Part shown: in pieces, positions 59,349 through 64,000 of the stretch
Layout: every line of letters starts with the position of its first letter
Position numbering within the stretch: the first letter of the stretch is position 1
NCBI GenBank assembly: GCA_035574315.1
Contig: DATLYW010000019.1
Location: forward strand, 38,939 to 102,938
Length of the DNA stretch: 64,000 bases
DNA from: Candidatus Zixiibacteriota bacterium
GTDB taxonomy: Bacteria > Desulfobacterota > Binatia > UBA9968
Direction of reading: 5' to 3'
Translations under genes and position numbers: made by a program
The notes under the pieces: model-generated
What the model was told of the DNA's origin: nothing
The model's database searches: none
Seen by the model: the letters and a program-made list of their open reading frames with translations, nothing else

Positions 59349-60806
59349 GTGGCCTTCAACGATTTGCGGGAATTCATCGACGCCTGCCGCGCGCTCGGGC
59401 AGGTGCAGGAGATTCACGGCGCCCACTGGAACCTGGAGATCGGCGCGCTCACGGAGATCTTCGCGTTCCGGGACCCTTCGCCGCTGCTTCTTTTCGATCG
59501 TATTCCCGATCATCCCCCGGCTTTCCGCGTCGCCTCCAACCTGATCAACACGCCGGCGCGCTCCGGCCTTACCGTCGGCATGGCGGCCGACGCCGCGCCG
59601 ATCGAGCTCGTCGCGAAATGGAAGGAGCTGCTCAAAGCCGTCAAGCCGATCCCGCCGCGCTGGGTCGAGAGCGGGCCGATCCTGGAGAACGTGCGGACGG
59701 GCGACGAGATCGACATGACCCTTTTCCCCGCGCCGCACTGGCACGAGCTGGACGGCGGGCGTTACATCGGCACCGCGGATTGCGTCATCACCGCCGAGCC
59801 CGAAGAAGGCGGCTGGGTGAACGTGGGCATCTACCGCGTGCAGGTCCACGACCGAACGACGCTCGGGCTCTACGTGTCGCCGGGGCACCACGCCCGCATC
59901 ATGCGGGAAAAATACTGGGAGAAGGGCCGGCCTTGCCCCGTGGTCGTAACCTTCGGCCAGGAGCCGCTCCTCTTTCTCGTCGCCGGCCAGTCGGTTCCCT
60001 ACGGGGTCTCGGAGCTGGACTACTGCGGCGGCTTGCGCGGCTCGCCCGTGGAGGTCATCCGCGGCAGGTTCACCGGGCTCCCGATTCCCGCGACCGCCGA
60101 GATCGCCATCGAAGGGGAAGTCCCGCCGCCGTCCGAGGAGGTCCATCTCGAGGGGCCGTTCGGCGAGTGGCCCGGCTACTACGCGCACGGGGCGGCGAAC
60201 GAGCCGATCATCCGCGTTAAAGCGCTCTACTACCGGACCGACCCGATCCTTTGCGGCGCGCCTCCCATGAAGCCGCCGTTCATCACCTTCGGCGTGCCCA
60301 TCGGTGCCGCCGCGATCTGGAACTACCTCGAGAAGGCCGACGTGCCCGACGTGCGCGGCGTGTGGTGCTTCGTCGGCGGCTCCGCAGCCGCCGGAGGAGC
60401 CCCTTTCATCGTGATCTCGATCAGGCAGCGCTACCACGGCCACGCCCAGCAAGCCGCCGTGGCCGCGCTGGGCTCGCGCGCCGGAAATTACCACGGGAGG
60501 TTCGTGGTGGTCGTCGATGAAGACATCGACCCGTCGGATCTGCGCGAGGTGATCTGGGCGGTTTCGACGCGCTGCGACCCCAAAACCGCGCTCACGGTGA
60601 TCGACGGTTGCTGGAGCACGCCTCTCGATCCGGCCATGCATCCCGACCAGCGCGACGCGGGCAACTTCGTCAACAGCCGCGCGATCCTGAACGCCTGCCG
60701 GCCCTATGCCTGGAAGGACCGCTTCCCGCCGGTGAACGCTCTCAGCCCCGATCTCCGCCGCCGGGTCAGCGAAAAATGGCAATCCCTCATTTCCAGGAAA
60801 CCCTGA
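59349..60806 (+). CDS. UbiD family decarboxylase
   Basis: 485 residues with a GTG start after AAAGGAAGGG. IYRVQVHDRTTLGLYVSPGH and the signature HLEGPFGEWPGYY are family hallmarks; the Glu-Arg-Glu prenyl-FMN acid/base residues lie in these blocks. It needs prenylated FMN from a UbiX-type transferase, which is not in the window. It reversibly decarboxylates an unsaturated or aromatic acid, probably the product of the neighbouring aldolase or flavoprotein. Confidence 0.95.
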   Translation: MAFNDLREFIDACRALGQVQEIHGAHWNLEIGALTEIFAFRDPSPLLLFDRIPDHPPAFRVASNLINTPARSGLTVGMAADAAPIELVAKWKELLKAVKPIPPRWVESGPILENVRTGDEIDMTLFPAPHWHELDGGRYIGTADCVITAEPEEGGWVNVGIYRVQVHDRTTLGLYVSPGHHARIMREKYWEKGRPCPVVVTFGQEPLLFLVAGQSVPYGVSELDYCGGLRGSPVEVIRGRFTGLPIPATAEIAIEGEVPPPSEEVHLEGPFGEWPGYYAHGAANEPIIRVKALYYRTDPILCGAPPMKPPFITFGVPIGAAAIWNYLEKADVPDVRGVWCFVGGSAAAGGAPFIVISIRQRYHGHAQQAAVAALGSRAGNYHGRFVVVVDEDIDPSDLREVIWAVSTRCDPKTALTVIDGCWSTPLDPAMHPDQRDAGNFVNSRAILNACRPYAWKDRFPPVNALSPDLRRRVSEKWQSLISRKP

Positions 60807-60842
60807 GCACACCCGGCCGTTCTCGCCCCGGTTCGACCGGCT

Positions 60843-61265
60843 CTATTTGGCGTTCGCGGCGGCACGCCGGGGGCGCACCCGGCATTTGCCCGAGCCTTTC
60901 GGGCTGCGGCGCATACGCTTGAGGCAGGCCTTGGCGTCGCCCCGGCGCCCCGCGTCCTCGCGGCGCTCTCGCCAGCGGAGAATGCCCCGGCGGATGTAGT
61001 CGGGATCCAGACTCAGCGCCTCGCAGATATTGACGAAGGAAAAAGGCTCCTCGTCGTCCGGATCGAAAATCCAGTCCCTGGCCTCTTTGAACAGCCTGCT
61101 GCCCGCGCCGCTCTCCCCGCCGTATTTCCAGAAGCAGTCGATTGCATCTGAAAGGATCGCCAGCATCAGCTCCTTTTCGGGCTCGAGGGAGCGTTTCCTC
61201 TTGAAGCTGTTGAAGTACTGCTCTGACGCCACCGGATCGCCGTCGTACATCGTCCGAAATTCCAT
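60843..61265 (-). CDS. Hypothetical protein with basic C-terminal tail
   Basis: 140 residues from the ATG at 61265 (GAGAGGA upstream). The body is helical and acidic (YFNSFKRKRSLEPEKELMLA, ILSDAIDCFWKYGGESG, SFVNICEALSLDPDYIRRGI) and the tail is strongly basic (SPKGSGKCRVRPRRAAANAK), suggesting nucleic-acid contact. The NICEALSLDPDYIRRGILRW part could be a helix-turn-helix. No family name recalled; convergent with ubiD. Confidence 0.65.
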   Translation of the reverse strand: MEFRTMYDGDPVASEQYFNSFKRKRSLEPEKELMLAILSDAIDCFWKYGGESGAGSRLFKEARDWIFDPDDEEPFSFVNICEALSLDPDYIRRGILRWRERREDAGRRGDAKACLKRMRRSPKGSGKCRVRPRRAAANAK

Positions 61266-61575
61266 TGTATGGTTCCTCTCCCCGGGCTCGGGCAGCCGGA
61301 CCGCCGCTTGGTTCCCGGGATCCCGGGCTCGCCGGCAGTCGGACAACCCCGCGCTGCGGGTCCTGTTGGGCGGCGCCCCATTCGGCCCGCCGATACGTGT
61401 CGATCGAACAACCGCCCGCGGCCGCGATCGCGATCCTCCTTGGATCGCGCATTTCGAATCGGACGATCGCCGGCCCCACGGCCGGCTCCCGCGCCGAAAG
61501 CGGACGGTAGGAATCCACCTGCGGCAAGCCGCGGCCGAGCCGGGCTCGCCGGGCGGAACTCCGCCGGAGCGCTTC
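61266..61575. other. Intergenic region without a supported gene
   Basis: 310 bp between two minus-strand genes. One minus-strand frame contains MRDPRRIAIAAAGGCSIDTY, which looks mildly coding, but it runs into the downstream gene in another register and has no ribosome-binding site. The promoter of the 60843-61265 gene should be here. Confidence 0.4.
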
Positions 61576-61917
61576 CTAGATTCGCAATACTCTTTGTTGC
61601 TGGTAGAGCTCTCCCGCAGCGGAAGAGCTCGCGGATGAACGCTGGAACGTGGAGCGGGCGGGCTCCCTGAGCTGGACTTTTTTCACTTTGACGCCGAGCG
61701 CCAACTTGAAGATCGCCCGGCTCTGGAGAGCGTTGGCCGCCACCCCCTCGGGATAGCCCGGGTCGGCGAAATCGTCGACGGGATCGACGGAGAAGATGGA
61801 ACTACCGAAATGAAGCGCCGGCGACGCCCGGTACTCCAGGAGCACGGCGTACGAAGCTGCGGCTCCGGCGTGGACAATCAGGAGGCAGAGGCACGCTGCG
61901 GTCAGGCGCCCGATCAT
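61576..61917 (-). CDS. Small exported hypothetical protein
   Basis: 113 residues. A signal peptide (LTAACLCLLIVHAGAAASYA) is followed by VLLEYRASPALHFGSSIFSV and DPVDDFADPGYPEGVAANAL. The C-terminal third is Ser/Ala/Gln-rich and may be unstructured. No clear ribosome-binding site. Possibly a periplasmic protein; function unknown. Confidence 0.5.
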   Translation of the reverse strand: MIGRLTAACLCLLIVHAGAAASYAVLLEYRASPALHFGSSIFSVDPVDDFADPGYPEGVAANALQSRAIFKLALGVKVKKVQLREPARSTFQRSSASSSAAGELYQQQRVLRI

Positions 61918-61986
61918 CGCGGCCCGATCCTATCACCGGGGCGGGAGTTGTCAAGCTCGCTTTTCCGCCCGCCACATCAGCCGTCG

Positions 61987-63735
61987 CTACTCTCGTACGC
62001 CCACGTTGCCTCCGAGCGCGCGCGCGAGCAGGGCCGCCCCGACGACGAGCCCCACGATCATCACCGCCACCACCGTCGCTTTCTCGAACTCGGCCCCCGC
62101 CGCAAAATCCAGCATCAGCAGCGACAGGGTCCGCGACCGGCCTGAGCCGAGCAGCACCACCGTACTGATGTCGCGCGCCGCCGACATGAAGCCCACCAGG
62201 CCCACCGTGATCAGCGCGGGCATCATGAGCGGGAAGAGCACCCTGCGGAACGTGTCGAGCCGGCTCCCGCCGCAGACGCTCGAGGCCTCCTCGAGGTCGC
62301 TCCCCAGCTGGATCAGCACGCTTTTGATCACCTGCGTGCCGAACGGCATGCTCTTGATGACCATGGCGATCATCAGCAGGTAGATCGTGCCGTAGAGCGG
62401 CAGGAAGATCTTCGTCTGCAGGAACGTCCACAGCAGGGCGATGCCGAGGAGAATCCCGGGGATCGACCACGGCAGCCACGAAAGGAAATCGAGCAGCCAC
62501 CGCCCCCGGTGCGACGTCCGTACGATGAAGTAGGCGATTGCGGAGTAGAAAAACACGCCGACGGCCCCCGTACCGATCCCGAGCGCGATCGTATTGCCGA
62601 GCGAGCGCAGCAACACGGGATCCTCCAGCGTCGCGCGCCAGTTGTCGAGCGTCCACGGCTCGGGGATGTGGAAGAAGCCGAACAGCTTCATGAACGTGCC
62701 GGCCACCAGCAGGAACGTCGGCACGACCGTTATGACGAGCGCGAACAGCAGCACCAGCGCGAAAGCCGGATAGCGCCAGCGCCCGAGCCGGGTCGGCCGC
62801 ACGCTGAAGCCCCGCCCCGAGACCGTCACGTAGCTGCGCCTGGCGATGTAACGGCGCTGCAGCGCCACCATTCCGAGAAGGACGGCGAGAAAGACCGTGC
62901 TCAACGCCATCGCGGGCGGGAACTGGGGCGGCTCCCACGTCACCAGCTCGTGGATCTTCGTCGAATAGACCTGCAACCCGATCGGGGTTCCGAGCAGCAG
63001 CTCGATCTCGAAGGCTTCCAGCGAGCGGATGACGCCGAGGATCGTCGTCACCAGGATCGCCGGCATCATCACCGGCACCACGATTCGAAAGAACGTGCGG
63101 CCGCCTCCCGCGCCGCAAATGTGCGAGGATTCCTCGAGCGCCGCGTCGAGGTTGCGGAACGCCGGGGTCAGCAGCATGACCTTCACGCTCACGCTGCCGC
63201 CGAGGTGCGCCCAAACGATGCCCCAGAAGGAATAGATGTTGAACAGCGGCTGGCCGATCACACCGAGCGACAGCAGCGCCTGGTTGAGGACGCCGTACTT
63301 CGGATCGAGGAGCAGGATCCAGCCCATCGTCTCCGGCAGCGCGGGCAGGAAAAACGAGAGCCAGAAAAAGAATTCCAGCCCCCTTTTCATCGGCAGATCG
63401 GTCCGCGCGATGAGCCAGGCGAAGAAGGCGCCGATCGCGAGCGCGATCGCCTGGCGCGTGATCGCAAGCTTGAACGTGTTCACCATTGCGTCGAGGATCC
63501 CCGGCGTGGTGAAGGCCTTGATCCACCCCTCGGTCCCGTAGACGATCTCCTCGCCGGGTCTGGCGATCTGAAAGCTGTTGAAGATCATCAGCGCCAGCGG
63601 CGTCAGCACCAGGAAGCCGACGACAAGCAGCAACAGCAGCATCGGCAGCGACGCCACGCGCCACGGGGCGGCGAAGCGAAGCGCCGATTGCTCGAACCAC
63701 ACGGTTCGGTCGATCGAAGCCGATTTCTCGTTCAT
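61987..63735 (-). CDS. ABC transporter permease, Fbp-type (two fused permease domains)
   Basis: 582 residues from the ATG at 63735; the upstream extension is low-complexity. About twelve membrane helices in two homologous halves, each with an EAA-type loop (LEESSHICGAGGGRTFFRIV and LEEASSVCGGSRLDTFRRVL) that docks the ATPase. This is the FbpB/ThiP layout for import of iron, thiamine, putrescine-like or organic-acid ligands. It is the only permease in the window. The gene upstream on the same strand, ending at 63920, is probably its binding protein. Confidence 0.94.
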   Translation of the reverse strand: MNEKSASIDRTVWFEQSALRFAAPWRVASLPMLLLLLVVGFLVLTPLALMIFNSFQIARPGEEIVYGTEGWIKAFTTPGILDAMVNTFKLAITRQAIALAIGAFFAWLIARTDLPMKRGLEFFFWLSFFLPALPETMGWILLLDPKYGVLNQALLSLGVIGQPLFNIYSFWGIVWAHLGGSVSVKVMLLTPAFRNLDAALEESSHICGAGGGRTFFRIVVPVMMPAILVTTILGVIRSLEAFEIELLLGTPIGLQVYSTKIHELVTWEPPQFPPAMALSTVFLAVLLGMVALQRRYIARRSYVTVSGRGFSVRPTRLGRWRYPAFALVLLFALVITVVPTFLLVAGTFMKLFGFFHIPEPWTLDNWRATLEDPVLLRSLGNTIALGIGTGAVGVFFYSAIAYFIVRTSHRGRWLLDFLSWLPWSIPGILLGIALLWTFLQTKIFLPLYGTIYLLMIAMVIKSMPFGTQVIKSVLIQLGSDLEEASSVCGGSRLDTFRRVLFPLMMPALITVGLVGFMSAARDISTVVLLGSGRSRTLSLLMLDFAAGAEFEKATVVAVMIVGLVVGAALLARALGGNVGVRE

Positions 63736-63919
63736 CGCACCACCGTTCGGAATTGCTCGTTTGCCGAGGGCTCGAAGTCCATGTCCGGGGCTCGCCCCCC
63801 GAGCGCCAGCTTCCCCACCCGCCTCACCCCGAAGCCCTGGGACCACCGCCCCCCGCTTTCGGCCGCCGCGCCCGCGGCGGGTCTTCGCCCGCGGTCGCAC
63901 GGCGCCGATCGGCCGGACC

Positions 63920-64000
63920 TCAGAATCCGTATTCCTGCCATCTCCGCTTGAGCGTTTCCGCCATCCGCTCGGAGATCGCCGTGCCCACCGGCGGGTAGCG
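63920..64000 (-). CDS. C-terminus of a protein, probably the cognate solute-binding protein (truncated)
   Basis: The last 26 residues (ISERMAETLKRRWQEYGF at the end) are open to the right edge of the window. A short basic helix ending in a hydrophobic residue is common at the end of family 1 binding proteins, and the position directly upstream of the Fbp-type permease supports that. Not identifiable on its own. Confidence 0.45.
   Translation of the reverse strand, partial: RYPPVGTAISERMAETLKRRWQEYGF

Noticed and set aside
58344..60812. 822-codon minus-strand frame opposite DapA-type and UbiD genes
   Set aside because: Antisense shadow of two clearly conserved proteins.
23495..60812. Catabolic region as a tRNA-integrated genomic island
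   Set aside because: No integrase, no duplicated tRNA 3' end and no composition change were seen; tRNA proximity alone is not evidence.
1..64000. CRISPR arrays, insertion sequences, prophage genes
   Set aside because: No regularly spaced repeats, transposase motifs or phage structural genes were found on either strand.

Overview
The window is about 64 kb of G+C-rich bacterial DNA (roughly two thirds G+C by eye). It has tightly packed genes, many ATGA stop/start overlaps, frequent GTG and TTG starts, and no phage, IS or CRISPR signature. The gene order aminotransferase - homoserine dehydrogenase - archaeal-type phosphoglycerate mutase - class II FBPase, together with 2-oxoacid:ferredoxin oxidoreductase, UbiD, an orphan molybdopterin hydroxylase and many orphan NMT1-type binding proteins, suggests an uncultured Deltaproteobacteria/Desulfobacterota-like or neighbouring soil or sediment lineage (Binatota, Methylomirabilota/Rokubacteria and Tectomicrobia are alternatives). 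That assignment is an inference.

Layout. 1-12.4 kb is mostly housekeeping: amino-acid and central carbon genes, Nudix and NRDE proteins, a MoxR/VWA pair, miaB, a bifunctional-nuclease-family protein and a YfgM-like TPR protein. 12.4-16.4 kb is a minus-strand operon: heme-oxygenase-like diiron protein, cyclase, DapA-family aldolase, a small protein and a sulfide:quinone oxidoreductase-like flavoprotein. 16.4-23.7 kb is a loose region of small hypothetical genes, two apparently frameshifted small genes, a hydrolase remnant and three tRNAs (Arg-CCT, Lys-TTT, Glu-TTC). 23.8-51.8 kb is catabolic: tandem crotonases, eight or so solute-binding proteins, four amidohydrolases, two ThDP decarboxylase-like enzymes, CaiB, MaoC, LLM flavin oxidoreductase, a divergent LysR regulator and a molybdopterin hydroxylase subunit. 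51.9-60.8 kb carries korAB with a structured leader, an FrsA-like hydrolase, a KstD/FrdA-like flavoprotein, cyclophilin, a second DapA homologue and UbiD. 60.8-64 kb carries two small proteins and an Fbp-type ABC permease preceded by the C-terminus of another protein, probably its binding protein.

The main discovery is two probable selenoproteins, each hidden by an in-frame UGA that ordinary gene calling treats as a stop or start boundary. In the SQR/FCSD-like flavoprotein (12564-13718, minus) UGA replaces the C-terminal redox cysteine, and an intact conserved tail follows it. In a secreted DUF411 protein (33486-33974, minus) UGA replaces the first cysteine of the CGCC motif. Both UGAs are followed at 17-18 nt by a hairpin whose apex reads GGUC, like the E. 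coli fdhF SECIS. Two independent genes with UGA exactly at a redox or metal cysteine and the same downstream structure are hard to explain as sequencing errors.

Functionally, the 47.2-35.4 kb operon behind the LysR gene combines uptake receptors, ThDP enzymes, a CoA transferase, a hot-dog protein and a flavin oxidoreductase, which suggests degradation of an organic acid or aromatic compound. The substrate cannot be read from sequence alone.
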